From Herbaspirillum rhizosphaerae (GTDB lineage: Bacteria; Pseudomonadota; Gammaproteobacteria; Burkholderiales; Burkholderiaceae_D): 64,000 nucleotides of DNA. Of the stretch, positions 34,880-44,656 are shown piece after piece. Location: assembly GCF_001189965.1 (NCBI RefSeq), contig NZ_LFLU01000016.1, forward strand, positions 58,202-122,201, given 5' to 3'. A model generated the notes under the pieces. It was not told the DNA's origin. It ran no database searches and saw only the letters and a program-made list of their open reading frames with translations. The position numbers and the translations under genes were made by a program. Position 1 is the stretch's first letter, and every line of letters starts with the position of its first letter.

Positions 34880-35740
34880 ATGCCAAGAACCAAGAAAATC
34901 GTGCCCGACGCGGACCTGAATACTGATATTGCAGAGGATGTTCCCGCCAACGACAGCGCCGCCGATGCCGGCAAAGTGCGCTATGCGGCGCCGGCGCTGG
35001 ATAAGGGGCTGGATATTCTGGAGCTGCTCAGCAAGGCCGAGCAGATGCTGACGCTGAATCAGATTTCCAAGCAACTGGGACGCAGCGTCAACGAGATCTT
35101 CCGCATGGTGGTGACGCTGGAACAGCGCGGCTACCTGATTGCCGATAACGACCAGTACCGCTTGTCGCTCAAGCTGTTCGAGCTGGCGCATTATCACCAG
35201 CCTATCCGCTCGCTGGTGAGCACCGCGCTGCCGCACATGCGCGAACTGGCGAACCGCACCATGCAGTCGACTCATCTTACCGTCTACGAAGCCGGTCGCG
35301 TGATCGTGGTGGCGCAGGTCGACAGCCCGGAGCGCTGGGCGTTCGGCCTCAAGGTCGGCGCGCTGGTGAGCCTGACCGACACCGCTTCCGGCCACGTGCT
35401 GCTGTCGTTCCGCGATGAAGCCGAGCGTGGACGCATGCTGGCGGCGCACGTGCGCATGGACGGCGAGCAGGAAGTCGATCACGCGCAGTTGCTGCGCCAG
35501 ATTGCAGAAACCCAGGAGCGCGGCTATTCGCGCATGGAGAGCCGCCAGATCCGCGGCGTGGTGAATTTGTCTTACCCGGTGCTGGGCGCCAACGACCGCA
35601 TGCTGGCGGCGCTGAATATTCCCTACATCGAGCGCATCGACAAGAAGGTCAATCCCAGTCTCGATGAGGTACAGAACATCGTGCAGGAAATTTCTGCACG
35701 CCTGTCCAAGCTGATGGGCAGCAGCAGTTTCGGCAGTTGA
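34880..35740 (+). CDS. IclR-family transcriptional regulator
   Basis: A 286-aa IclR-type regulator. The winged helix-turn-helix spans about residues 40-100 (ALDKGLDILELLSKAE, LTLNQISKQLGRSVNEIFRMVVTLEQRGYL). The effector domain follows (STHLTVYEAGRVIVVAQVDSP, ASGHVLLSF, GYSRMESRQIRGVVNLSYPV). I chose the ATG at 34880; a GTG 24 bases earlier is possible. It lies beyond the porin next to the fucose operon, so it is the best candidate regulator of fucose use; inference from position. Confidence 0.88.
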   Translation: MPRTKKIVPDADLNTDIAEDVPANDSAADAGKVRYAAPALDKGLDILELLSKAEQMLTLNQISKQLGRSVNEIFRMVVTLEQRGYLIADNDQYRLSLKLFELAHYHQPIRSLVSTALPHMRELANRTMQSTHLTVYEAGRVIVVAQVDSPERWAFGLKVGALVSLTDTASGHVLLSFRDEAERGRMLAAHVRMDGEQEVDHAQLLRQIAETQERGYSRMESRQIRGVVNLSYPVLGANDRMLAALNIPYIERIDKKVNPSLDEVQNIVQEISARLSKLMGSSSFGS

Positions 35741-35763
35741 GCGGGGATGTTTTTGGCAGCAAC

Positions 35764-35791
35764 AAAAAAGCCAGGCATTGCCTGGCTTTTT
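35764..35791. terminator. Bidirectional intrinsic terminator after IclR gene
   Basis: AAAAA, stem AGCCAGGC, loop ATT, stem GCCTGGCT and TTTTT form a textbook terminator that works on both strands. It sits 24 bp after the IclR stop and 51 bp after the end of the convergent 226-aa gene. Confidence 0.92.
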
Positions 35792-35841
35792 ATCTGCGTG
35801 AAGCCGCGCGATCCCGTTCGATCACGCATGGCCGACACCGC

Positions 35842-36522
35842 TCACTTATCGACAGGAAGCGAGGTCAGCGAGTTTTTCGTCTTGGTCTTGCCCTTGGCTT
35901 CATGCGCTTCCGTCGCCGCCTGGGTCAGCGAATAGCGGGTGTAAGCCTTGATCAGATCGGCCATGAAATCCGCCTCATTCTTGATCGGACGCCAGTTCTT
36001 GCCGTCCAGCTCTTCCACCTGCGTGCTGTTGCCGTCATACACAATGCTGATGGCGCGCGGCTTTTCCTGCTCCTTGAACTCCGTCAGGAAACCCTTCATG
36101 TCGTAGCCGGAAGAATTGCCTTGTACGAAGGTCTCGATCGCCGACTGCATCGCTGCATCGCGTGAAGCCAGCGCCTGCGTCTGTGCCTGCGCCAGCAGAT
36201 CGGAAACGCCGGTATGGTCGTTGAGCAGCATCTCGAACTTGCTGTTGCGCTCATCGCCCTCTTCCAGCTTGAAGCCCTTCTTGGTCGAAAAAATACGCAG
36301 CTTGGGCGGCACGTTGATGCCGTAGGCCCCCACCAGACCGCCCAGCGCCATGGTCAGCGCGGGGCTGACGTCAGGACGCATCGGATTGACCAGTCCGTCG
36401 ACGCCCGTATTGCGGGCAATCATCATCTGGGCGAAACCGATATCGTTATTGTTGGCGTACGCCTTCGCCGCAGTCGGCGCCGCGGTGTTGTTGACGAAAA
36501 ATTGGTTGCTGATGTTTTGCAT
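35842..36522 (-). CDS. Unrecognised 226-aa protein
   Basis: I do not recognise this protein. It has no signal peptide or membrane segment. The N-terminus is Asn/Ala-rich (MQNISNQFFVNNTAAPTAAKAYANNNDIGFAQ), and the rest is charged and helical, ending KGKTKTKNSLTSLPVDK. A strong AGGAG 7 bases before the ATG and normal codon use support a real gene. It is a single-gene unit on the minus strand between the bidirectional terminator and the RND operon. The N-terminal composition is reminiscent of secreted or flagellar-type substrates, but that is only an impression. Confidence 0.7.
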   Translation of the reverse strand: MQNISNQFFVNNTAAPTAAKAYANNNDIGFAQMMIARNTGVDGLVNPMRPDVSPALTMALGGLVGAYGINVPPKLRIFSTKKGFKLEEGDERNSKFEMLLNDHTGVSDLLAQAQTQALASRDAAMQSAIETFVQGNSSGYDMKGFLTEFKEQEKPRAISIVYDGNSTQVEELDGKNWRPIKNEADFMADLIKAYTRYSLTQAATEAHEAKGKTKTKNSLTSLPVDK

Positions 36523-37008
36523 TGCGGCGCTCCTGCGATTACCAGGTCCGGTGGTTCAACTTGCGCGAATAATTGCCAGATAAACAACAAAGACAAATGG
36601 CGGACGCCCCCATTGTAAAAGGCTTTCGCCGTTTCTACACAAGAAGCTGAGCCATTTCCCCCCTTCAATCCTGCCGTTTGTCGGTTTGTCGCAAAAACCT
36701 GTCGCTGCGGGGGCGCAGCATTTACCCTGCTTTACGCCGGATCTTTCCTGAGGTTTCTTGACGACATGACTATTGCCACTTACATTGCTGACTCGCGGGC
36801 AATCGCGGCTAAGCTGGCGAAGCGTATGTCGCCTTGCCGCCCGGGACTGATTGCCGACCGTGCCCGGTTCCACAATATCTCAAACAGACCGAACCGGCTG
36901 CCGGCGTCTACACCACGATAGCGCACGCGCCGGTGCTGCGACTAGGACTGCGGCCTGCCTCGACAATTTCACCGATTTGCGCCTGAACGGCTTACCGACA
37001 ACAACCTG
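36523..37008. other. 486-bp non-coding interval
   Basis: This separates the 226-aa gene from the divergent RND adaptor gene. It contains only short frames without ribosome binding sites. I see no RNA gene, repeat or clear promoter in it. Confidence 0.5.
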
Positions 37009-38172
37009 ATGACTCTTTCTTTCCTGAAACGCCGCCCGGTCCTGATTGGACTGTTGATCCTGATCATTGCCGTCGCTTTCATGGCAACCAGAAAACGTCC
37101 GCCGGCGACGGTAGTCGCCAAGCCGGCACAGGTGCTGGAGTTCCTGCCGGGCGACATGATCGAGGTCGGCGTCGAACCGCTGCGCCAGGTCTTGCCGCTG
37201 TCCGGCGCGCTGCGTGCGCTGAACCAGGTATCGGTCAAGGCCAAGGTCGCCGGCGAGGTCAAGGAAGTCCTGGTGCGCGCCGGTGAAGCGGTCAAGGCCG
37301 GGCAAGTGCTGATCCGCATCGACACCAGCGAATACCAGGCCAAGCTGGAACAGGCCCGGGGCTCGCTGGTCGCCTCGCGCGGCCAGCTCGACATCGCCAC
37401 CAAGACGCGCGACAACAACCTGGCGCTGCTCGACAAAGGTTTCATCTCGCGCAATGCCTTCGACAACGCCGCCAGCCAGTTCGACATCGCCAAGGCCAAT
37501 GTCGACACCGCGCGCGGCGCGCTGGACGTGGCGCAGAAAGCCCTGAACGACACCGTGGTCAAGGCGCCGATCGCCGGCATGATCAGCAGCCGCACGGTCG
37601 AGCCGGGAGAGAAGGTATCGATCGACAACAAGCTGCTCGAGGTCGTCGACCTCAGCCAGATGGAGCTGGAAGCGCCGGTGCCGACCGCCGACATCCTCAA
37701 AGTCAAACTGGGCCAGGAAGTGCTGGTGACGGTGGAAGGCCTGCCGCAGGCGGTGGTCGGCAAGGTGGTGCGCATCAACCCGGCCACGCAATCCGGTTCG
37801 CGTTCGATCATGATGTACGTGCGCATCGAGAATCCGCAAGGGCTGCTGCGCGCCGGCATGTTCGCCGACGCCAGCCTGACGCTGGACAAGCGCGACGCCG
37901 TGATGACGATCCCGCAAACGGCGATCCAGACCGACGGAGACAAGACCTACGTGTACGCCATTGAAGACGGCAAGCTGGTCCGGCGCGATGTCGTGCTCGG
38001 CATGCGCGGCGTCGACAGCCGCGGCAATGCGGTCGAAGTGAGCAGCGGCCTGCAGAGCGGCGCGCGCATCGTCAAGGCCAATCTCGGCAACCTGAATACC
38101 GGGACGCCGGTGCGCTTCCCGGCCACCGGCGGCGCTCCGGCATCGACGCCTGCCGTCAAGGCGAAGGAATAA
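37009..38172 (+). CDS. RND efflux periplasmic adaptor subunit
   Basis: A 387-aa membrane-fusion protein. An N-terminal membrane anchor (RPVLIGLLILIIAVAFMAT) is followed by the lipoyl half-motif VKAKVAGEVKEVLVRAGEAVKAGQVLIRID, a coiled-coil hairpin (about residues 105-190), the second lipoyl half (VKAPIAGMISSRTVEPGEKVS) and beta-barrel/membrane-proximal domains. It has no lipobox. No clear ribosome binding site precedes the ATG. It is followed after 4 bases by its RND transporter. Together with an outer-membrane channel, perhaps the TolC-family protein at 42671, it would form a tripartite exporter. Confidence 0.88.
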   Translation: MTLSFLKRRPVLIGLLILIIAVAFMATRKRPPATVVAKPAQVLEFLPGDMIEVGVEPLRQVLPLSGALRALNQVSVKAKVAGEVKEVLVRAGEAVKAGQVLIRIDTSEYQAKLEQARGSLVASRGQLDIATKTRDNNLALLDKGFISRNAFDNAASQFDIAKANVDTARGALDVAQKALNDTVVKAPIAGMISSRTVEPGEKVSIDNKLLEVVDLSQMELEAPVPTADILKVKLGQEVLVTVEGLPQAVVGKVVRINPATQSGSRSIMMYVRIENPQGLLRAGMFADASLTLDKRDAVMTIPQTAIQTDGDKTYVYAIEDGKLVRRDVVLGMRGVDSRGNAVEVSSGLQSGARIVKANLGNLNTGTPVRFPATGGAPASTPAVKAKE

Positions 38173-38176
38173 GCGC

Positions 38177-41100
38177 ATGTGGTTCACCCGTATCAGTATC
38201 GGCAACCCGGTGTTCGCCACCATGATGATGATGGCCTTCGTGGTGCTCGGCTTGTTCTCTTACCAGCGCCTGCGCGTCGATCAGTTCCCGGACATTACCT
38301 TCCCGGTGGTGGTGGTGCAGACCACCTATCCCGGCGCCTCGCCCGAGAACGTCGAATCCGACGTCACGCGCAAGATCGAAGAATCGGTCAACACCATCAA
38401 CGGCATCAACAGCCTGACCTCGCACTCGTATGAGGGCTTGTCGGTGGTGATCGTCGAGTTCGACCTTACCGTGGACCCGGCGCAAGGCGCACAGGACGTA
38501 CGCGAAAAAGTGGCGCTGGTGCAGGCGGCCTTCCGCAAGGAAGTCGACCAGCCGCGCATCACGCGCTTCGACCCGGCCGACCAGCCTATCTTTTCGATCT
38601 CGGTCACCAACGATCCCAAGGCGGCCAACGCCAGGCCGCGCAACCTGCGCGAGCTGACCACGATCTCCGACCAGATCATCAAGAAGCGCCTGGAGAACGT
38701 GCGCGGCGTCGGTTCGGTGACGCTGGTGGGCGGCGTCAAACGGCAGATCAACATCTACGTCAAACCCAATGAAATGGAGGCGCTGGGCATCGGCGTCGAC
38801 CAGGTCATCAACGCCGTCAAGAACGAAAACCAGGAACTGCCGACCGGCGCCATCCGCATGGCGGACGCTGAAAAAGTGGTGCAGGTGCAAGGCCGCGTCA
38901 AGAATCCGGAAGACTTCAAACGCATCATCGTAGCGCGCCGCGGCGGCCAGCCGGTAACGCTGAACCAGATCGCCACCGTGGTCGACGGCCAGGAAGAACA
39001 GGAAACGCTGGCGCTCTACAACGGCCAGCGCACGCTCGCGCTGGACATCCTCAAGGCGCAAGGCCAGAACACCATCGACGTCGCCGACGGCCTCAAGCAG
39101 GCCATCAAGGACATGGAGCCGAACCTGCAGAAGCTCTACCCCGGCGTACGCCTGCAGATCATCAAGGACAGCTCGCGCCAGATCCGCACCGGCGTCGAAA
39201 ACGTGCGCCGCACGCTGATCGAGGGCGCACTGCTGACGGTGCTGATCGTGTTCCTGTTCCTCAATTCGTGGCGCTCGACGGTGATCACCGGGCTGACCTT
39301 GCCGGTGGCGCTGATCGGCACCTTCCTGTTCATGTACATGTTCGGCTTCACGATCAACATGATCACGCTGATGGCGCTGTCGCTGTGCGTCGGCCTGCTA
39401 ATCGACGACGCCATCGTGGTGCGCGAAAACATCGTGCGCCATGCCGGCATGAAGGTGCACGGCAAGTTCAAGACGCACAAGATGGCGGCGCTGGAAGGCA
39501 CGGCGGAAATCGGTCTGGCGGTGCTGGCGACGACCTTCTCCATCGTTGCGGTGTTTTTGCCGGTGGGCTTCATGGGCGGCATCATCGGGCGTTTCTTCCA
39601 CCAGTTCGGCGTGACGGTGACGGCCGCCGTCTTGATCTCGATGTTCGTGTCGTTCACGCTGGACCCGATGCTGTCGTCGATCTGGCCGGACCCCGACGTG
39701 CATAGCGAACAATACAAACGCGGATGGGGACAGAACTTGTACCGCCGCACCATCGGCCGCGTGCTGAACCAGTTCGATCGTCTGGTGCAATGGTTGTCGG
39801 CATCTTATCAGCGGCTGCTGAAATGGTCGCTGCGGCATCGCGTGCTGACGCTGCTGCTGGCGCTGGCGACCTTCATCGCCGGCTTCGCCTTGCCGGCGAC
39901 CGGCTTGATCGGTTCCGAGTTCGTGCCGCAGGCCGATTATTCGGAATCCGGTGTCACCTTCTACACCCCGGTCGGCTCCTCGCTGGAACTGACCGAAAGC
40001 AAGGTACATCAGGTGGAAGCCGTGCTGCGCCAGTTTCCGGAAGTGGTCGACACCTACAGCACCGTCAACACCGGCAATTCGCAGGGCAAGAATTACGCGA
40101 CCGTGTTCATCCGTCTCAAGCCGCGCAACCAGCGCCAGTTCAGCACCGCGCAACTGGCGCCGCAATTGCGCGAGCGCCTGACGCAGATCGCCGGCATTGC
40201 GGTGACGCACATCGGCACGCTGGACGGCGTCGGCGGCGACAACAAGCAAGTGCGCTTCAGCCTGCTGGGGCCGGATCTGGATCAACTGGCGCGCCTGTCG
40301 GATGAAGTGCAGAAAAAGCTGCTCTCCATCCCCGGCGTGGTGGACCTGGATTCCAGCCTGAAGGCGCAGAAGCCGACCATCTCCGTCGAACCCAAGCGCG
40401 ACATCGGCTCGGACCTCGGCATCGGCGTGGCGGAAATCGGCAATGCGCTGCGTCCTCTTCTGGCCGGTGAAGCCGCCAGCAGCTGGCGCGCACCCGACGA
40501 CGAAAACTACGACGTCAACGTGCGCCTGTCGCCGACCGACCGCAACACCGTCGACGACCTGTCGCGCCTGATGCTGGCCAGCACCCAGGCCAATTCGGAC
40601 GGCACGCCGCGCATGGTGCCGCTGCGCCAGGTGGCGGAGATCAGGAACACCGTCGGCGCCAACCAGATCAACCGGCGCGACCTGAACCGCGAAGTGGAAT
40701 TGTCGGCCAACGCCGCCGGCCGCTCGGCCGGGCAGGTCAACGCCGAGATCAAGGTCATGCTGGACAAGATGAACTGGCCGCCCGGCTATCGCTACCAGAT
40801 CGGCGGCTCGACCAAGAGCATGAACGAATCCTTCGGCTATGCCGTGGGCGCGCTGGCGCTGGCGATCGTGTTCATTTACATGATCCTGGCCTCGCAGTTC
40901 GCCAGCTTCCTGCAGCCGATCGCCATCATGTCCTCGCTGCCGCTGACGCTGATCGGCGTGTTCCTGGCGCTGATGTTTTTCCGCTCGACGCTGAACATGT
41001 TTTCCATCATCGGCTTCATCATGCTGATGGGGCTGGTGACCAAGAACGCCATCCTGCTGGTGGACTTCGCCAACCAGGCGCGCAAGGAAGGCATGGAACG

Positions 41101-41404
41101 CAGCGCCGCCCTGCTGGAAGCGGCCCACGTGCGTCTGCGCCCTATCCTGATGACCACGCTGGCGATGGTGTTCGGCATGGTGCCGCTGGCCTTCGGCATC
41201 GCCGAAGGGTCGGAGCAGCGCGCGCCGATGGGCCAGGCCGTGATCGGCGGCATCATCACGTCGTCGCTGCTGACGCTGGTGGTGGTGCCGGTGGTGTATA
41301 CCTATCTGGACGACGTCGGCGCCTGGGTCAAACGCAAGTGGTTCGGCCACGACGGGCAGGAACATGCGACCGACGCAGGCGGGGAAGATCGCCATGCGCC
41401 CTGA
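38177..41404 (+). CDS. RND multidrug efflux transporter (MdtB/HAE1-like)
   Basis: A 1075-aa inner-membrane RND pump with 12 transmembrane segments and two large periplasmic loops. The proton-relay aspartates are in VGLLIDDAIVVREN (TM4) and the relay lysine in LVTKNAILLVDFAN (TM10). The start WFTRISIGNPVFATMMMMAF and the motif FPVVVVQTTYPGASPENVE match the HAE1/MdtB group. It is translationally coupled to the adaptor. No regulator adjoins it. The substrate range cannot be predicted from sequence. Confidence 0.92.
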   Translation: MWFTRISIGNPVFATMMMMAFVVLGLFSYQRLRVDQFPDITFPVVVVQTTYPGASPENVESDVTRKIEESVNTINGINSLTSHSYEGLSVVIVEFDLTVDPAQGAQDVREKVALVQAAFRKEVDQPRITRFDPADQPIFSISVTNDPKAANARPRNLRELTTISDQIIKKRLENVRGVGSVTLVGGVKRQINIYVKPNEMEALGIGVDQVINAVKNENQELPTGAIRMADAEKVVQVQGRVKNPEDFKRIIVARRGGQPVTLNQIATVVDGQEEQETLALYNGQRTLALDILKAQGQNTIDVADGLKQAIKDMEPNLQKLYPGVRLQIIKDSSRQIRTGVENVRRTLIEGALLTVLIVFLFLNSWRSTVITGLTLPVALIGTFLFMYMFGFTINMITLMALSLCVGLLIDDAIVVRENIVRHAGMKVHGKFKTHKMAALEGTAEIGLAVLATTFSIVAVFLPVGFMGGIIGRFFHQFGVTVTAAVLISMFVSFTLDPMLSSIWPDPDVHSEQYKRGWGQNLYRRTIGRVLNQFDRLVQWLSASYQRLLKWSLRHRVLTLLLALATFIAGFALPATGLIGSEFVPQADYSESGVTFYTPVGSSLELTESKVHQVEAVLRQFPEVVDTYSTVNTGNSQGKNYATVFIRLKPRNQRQFSTAQLAPQLRERLTQIAGIAVTHIGTLDGVGGDNKQVRFSLLGPDLDQLARLSDEVQKKLLSIPGVVDLDSSLKAQKPTISVEPKRDIGSDLGIGVAEIGNALRPLLAGEAASSWRAPDDENYDVNVRLSPTDRNTVDDLSRLMLASTQANSDGTPRMVPLRQVAEIRNTVGANQINRRDLNREVELSANAAGRSAGQVNAEIKVMLDKMNWPPGYRYQIGGSTKSMNESFGYAVGALALAIVFIYMILASQFASFLQPIAIMSSLPLTLIGVFLALMFFRSTLNMFSIIGFIMLMGLVTKNAILLVDFANQARKEGMERSAALLEAAHVRLRPILMTTLAMVFGMVPLAFGIAEGSEQRAPMGQAVIGGIITSSLLTLVVVPVVYTYLDDVGAWVKRKWFGHDGQEHATDAGGEDRHAP

Positions 41405-41556
41405 ATATTTCCGTTTTGCAAGCCTTAATCCGCTCCCGGCTCGCAAAAAAACTTGCCCCTCGCCCCGGAAAGCAACGGAAAGCGAGCGTGTGGCGCTGTC
41501 TCCCTGCTGCCGTGTTTGATAAAATGCTGTTTTTACGTCGTTATCGAGCCTAAGCC

Positions 41557-42204
41557 ATGAATATCGAACAAGCCCGTTTCAATATGATCGAACAGCAAAT
41601 CCGCCCCTGGAATGTGCTGGCGCAAGATGTGCTGGACCTGCTGACCGTGGTCAAGCGCGAGGAATTCGTTCCCGCCGCTTACCGCAGCCTGGCGTTTTTC
41701 GATACCGAAATCCCGCTGCCCGGCGGCGAAACCATGCTGGCGCCGAAGGTGGAAGCTCGCATCCTGCAGGAAGCCAACGTCAAGAAACATGAGCAAGTGC
41801 TGGAAATCGGCGCCGGTTCGGGCTACATGGCGGCGCTGCTGGCCTACAAGGCGCGCCACGTGACCACCGTCGAAATCGATCCGGACCTGAAGGCGCTGGC
41901 CGAAAAGAATCTGTCCGCCAACGGCGTCGTCAACGTCAGCGTCGAGCTGGGCAACGGCGCGCAAGGCTGGCAAGGCGAATACGACGTGATCGTCATCTCG
42001 GGCGGCCTGCCTTTCCTGCCGGACGCTTTCCTGAAGCAGGTCAAGGTCGGCGGCCGCATCCTGGCGATCGTCGGCGAAGCGCCGGTGATGTCGCTGCAAG
42101 TCATCACCCGCACGTCGGACCAGGTGTACGACACGGTTGATGTATTTGAACTGATGGCAAAACCGCTGCACGCAGCCAGCACACATTCCCACTTCACATT
42201 CTAG
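41557..42204 (+). CDS. pcm: Protein-L-isoaspartate O-methyltransferase
   Basis: A 215-aa SAM-dependent methyltransferase that starts repair of isoaspartyl residues in damaged proteins. It opens with the family segment MIEQQIRPWNVLAQDVLD, then shows PGGETMLAPKVEARILQEA, the SAM-binding EIGAGSGYMAALLA near residue 87 and VSVELGNGAQGW. Length matches the family. It is followed after 8 bases by a rhodanese gene and then a TolC-family gene, probably one transcription unit. Confidence 0.93.
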   Translation: MNIEQARFNMIEQQIRPWNVLAQDVLDLLTVVKREEFVPAAYRSLAFFDTEIPLPGGETMLAPKVEARILQEANVKKHEQVLEIGAGSGYMAALLAYKARHVTTVEIDPDLKALAEKNLSANGVVNVSVELGNGAQGWQGEYDVIVISGGLPFLPDAFLKQVKVGGRILAIVGEAPVMSLQVITRTSDQVYDTVDVFELMAKPLHAASTHSHFTF

Positions 42205-42212
42205 GATTCTGT

Positions 42213-42536
42213 ATGGAGCACATCACCGCACCGGAACTGGCCGCCTGGATCGCCGACCCGGATCGTCCGACACCATTGCTGCTTGATGTGCGCGAGCCGT
42301 GGGAATTCGAAACCTGCAGCATCGAAGCAGCGCAACTGATTCCGATGAACACGATTCCCAGCCGTTTTTCCGAACTGGATGAAGAACAGCCCGTGGTGTG
42401 CATCTGCCACCACGGCGCACGCAGCATGCAGGTCGCTTCTTTCCTCGAGCGCCAGGGCTTTTCCAAGGTGACCAACCTGACCGGCGGCATCCACGCCTGG
42501 GCCAAGCAGGTGGACACCACGATGCCGACTTACTAA
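42213..42536 (+). CDS. Single-domain rhodanese-like protein
   Basis: A 107-aa rhodanese domain protein. LLLDVREPWEFE is the CH2A-type motif, and the active-site loop CHHGARS places the catalytic Cys at about residue 65 with the Arg at the loop end. It would carry persulfide sulfur. It sits 8 bp after pcm and 134 bp before the TolC-family gene. Its acceptor is unknown. Confidence 0.9.
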   Translation: MEHITAPELAAWIADPDRPTPLLLDVREPWEFETCSIEAAQLIPMNTIPSRFSELDEEQPVVCICHHGARSMQVASFLERQGFSKVTNLTGGIHAWAKQVDTTMPTY

Positions 42537-42670
42537 TCCGGCCTTCCCCACCACCTCCGCCGCGACAAGACGGCATCCGGAGCAGCATCGGCAGCTCCGG
42601 TCAGATAGCCCCGGCACCACGGGGCGACTCATCGGTCCAACGACTTTTGCTCTCTCGGAGAATCCGCCGT

Positions 42671-43981
42671 ATGCGTCACGTTTTTCTCGTTCCGCTCACA
42701 GCAGGAATCGTTTGCTGCGCGCTGCACGCGCCGGCTCAGGCCGTCGATCTGATGCAGGTTTATCAGCAGGCGCTGGCGAACGATCCGGTCTACCAAAGTG
42801 CGCGTTATTCGCTGCGCGCGGGAGAAGAAAAAATCACGCAGGGCCGCGCCGCCATTCTGCCGACGGTGGGGGTCAACGGCAGCTACACGCGTTCCGGCGA
42901 CACCATGCAGAATTCGGCCAACACCTGGACGCTGCAACTGACGCAGCCGCTGCTGCGCATGGCGAACTGGGAGACTTACCGGCAGGGCAAGCTGTCGGTT
43001 GCCGTCAGCGAAGCGCAGTTCGCCCAGGCGCAGCAAGACCTGATCCTGCGCGTCGGCCAGGCTTACTTCGACGTATTAAGCGCGCAGGATGCATTGAGCT
43101 TCCTGCGCGCGCAAAAGATCGCGATTTCCGAACAGCTGGCGTCGGCCAAACGCAACTTCGACGTCGGCACGGCCACCATCACCGACACCAACGAAGCACA
43201 GGCGCGCTACGACCTCGCCAACGCCCAGGAAATCGCCGCGCAGAACGATCTCGAAGTCGCGCTCAGCAAGCTGCAACAGATCATCGGCCAGCCGCCGGCG
43301 CCCTTGTCGACGCTGCGCCCGCATGTGCAACTGAGCATGCCGCAGCCGGCGCTGATCGATCCGTGGATCAGCAGCGCCGAACAGCAGAATTACAACGTCG
43401 TGGCCCAGCAGGTTTCACTGGAAATTGCGCAAAGCGAGATCAAGCGCAACCGCGCCGGCCACTATCCGACCGTCGATCTGACGGCCGGCCGCAATTACAC
43501 CAATCAGAACAGCCAACTGACGCCCTACACCAACGGCCGCGGCTACGCCAACTCGATCGGCGTGCAATGGAATATCCCGCTCTATTCGGGCTTCAGCGTC
43601 AGCAGCAAGGTCGACGAATCGATTGCATTGGCCGACAAATCGCGCGCAGACCTGGAGAATGCACGCCGCACCGCTGTGCTCAATGCGCGCCAGGCGTATC
43701 TGGGCGTGAGCAACGGTTTGTCGCAGGTGAAGGCTTATGAAGCAGCCGAGGTATCCAGCCTGTCGGCGCTGGAATCGAACCGGCTCGGCTATCAGGTCGG
43801 CGTGCGCATCAACATCGACGTGCTGAACGCGCAGCAGCAGTTGTTTTCGACGCGCCGCGATCTGGCCAAGGCGCGCTACGATACGCTGATGAACGGATTG
43901 AAACTGAAGTCGGCCGCCGGCAGCCTGAAGGAAGAAGACCTGGCGCAGATCAACCAGTTGCTCGGCCCGCCGGCGCCGTAA
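42671..43981 (+). CDS. tolC: TolC-family outer-membrane channel protein
   Basis: A 436-aa outer-membrane efflux protein of the TolC type. Signal peptide ending APAQA, then VDLMQVYQQALANDPVYQSARY and two repeated alpha-hairpin/beta-strand modules (for example TQPLLRMANWETYRQGK, VQWNIPLYSGFSVSSK, RLGYQVGVRINIDVLNAQQQLFSTRRDLAKARYD). It is a TolC-like rather than an OprM-like channel, having no lipobox. The ATG at 42671 with GGAG upstream begins the signal peptide; the open frame extends further without support. It may serve the RND pair at 37009-41404 and type I exporters. Confidence 0.9.
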   Translation: MRHVFLVPLTAGIVCCALHAPAQAVDLMQVYQQALANDPVYQSARYSLRAGEEKITQGRAAILPTVGVNGSYTRSGDTMQNSANTWTLQLTQPLLRMANWETYRQGKLSVAVSEAQFAQAQQDLILRVGQAYFDVLSAQDALSFLRAQKIAISEQLASAKRNFDVGTATITDTNEAQARYDLANAQEIAAQNDLEVALSKLQQIIGQPPAPLSTLRPHVQLSMPQPALIDPWISSAEQQNYNVVAQQVSLEIAQSEIKRNRAGHYPTVDLTAGRNYTNQNSQLTPYTNGRGYANSIGVQWNIPLYSGFSVSSKVDESIALADKSRADLENARRTAVLNARQAYLGVSNGLSQVKAYEAAEVSSLSALESNRLGYQVGVRINIDVLNAQQQLFSTRRDLAKARYDTLMNGLKLKSAAGSLKEEDLAQINQLLGPPAP

Positions 43982-44023
43982 GGAAACGCAGACGCGACGC
44001 CAGCATCCGCAGTCGCGCCGCTA

Positions 44024-44656
44024 TTAATTTCTCAGCGTCGGCGCCGTCTTGACGGCGTGGATGCAGGCGGTAAGCAGACTCTCCGCCTCTTGTTCAAGGT
44101 TGAAGCTGTCGGGTGCAAAGAACCAGTCCGCCAGCAAGCCGCTGAACATGGCGTGCGTCATCAGGCAGGCGCGGCGGATGTTCAGATCAGGATCCAGCTG
44201 GCCGCGCGCAATGGCATTCTTGAGAATCTGCTCCATGCGCAACATACCTTGCATGTGGCATTCGCGCTGACGCATGAGAATCGGATCGTTGTTATCGACA
44301 AATTCGCATTTATTGAAGATGATGTCGAATACTTTGCGGCAGCGCGGATCGGTGGCAGCTTGTTTGAGCACATATACCCCGCCTTTGATGAATTCACCGA
44401 GCGGGTCGGCAACGCGCTCATCGGCGTTTTCTTCCATCATCGCTTCCATCGGCAGACGCACGCGGTCGCACATGGCGTCGAACAGATCACTTTTGTTTTT
44501 GAAGTGCCAGTAAATAGCGCCGCGCGTAACATCCGCCGCCTTGGCGACATCGGCCAGCGAGGTGTGCGAAACGCCGCGTTCGTAAAATACCTGCTCTGCA
44601 GCATCGAGGATGCGCGAGCGGGTTTCGAGGGCTTCTTCCTTGGTCGAGCGCGCCAT
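44024..44656 (-). CDS. acrR: AcrR/TtgR-type TetR repressor of the efflux operon
   Basis: A 210-aa TetR repressor. It starts MARSTKEEALETRSRILDAAEQVFYERGVSHTSLADVAKAADVTRGAIYWHFKNKSDLF, the AcrR/TtgR DNA-binding domain almost word for word, followed by the ligand domain with DPRCRKVFDIIFNKCEFV. The ATG at 44656 is the family start; the longer frame is unsupported. It is divergent from the acrA-type gene across an operator of the E. coli AcrR kind. It should repress the pump until drugs or metabolites bind. Confidence 0.92.
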   Translation of the reverse strand: MARSTKEEALETRSRILDAAEQVFYERGVSHTSLADVAKAADVTRGAIYWHFKNKSDLFDAMCDRVRLPMEAMMEENADERVADPLGEFIKGGVYVLKQAATDPRCRKVFDIIFNKCEFVDNNDPILMRQRECHMQGMLRMEQILKNAIARGQLDPDLNIRRACLMTHAMFSGLLADWFFAPDSFNLEQEAESLLTACIHAVKTAPTLRN

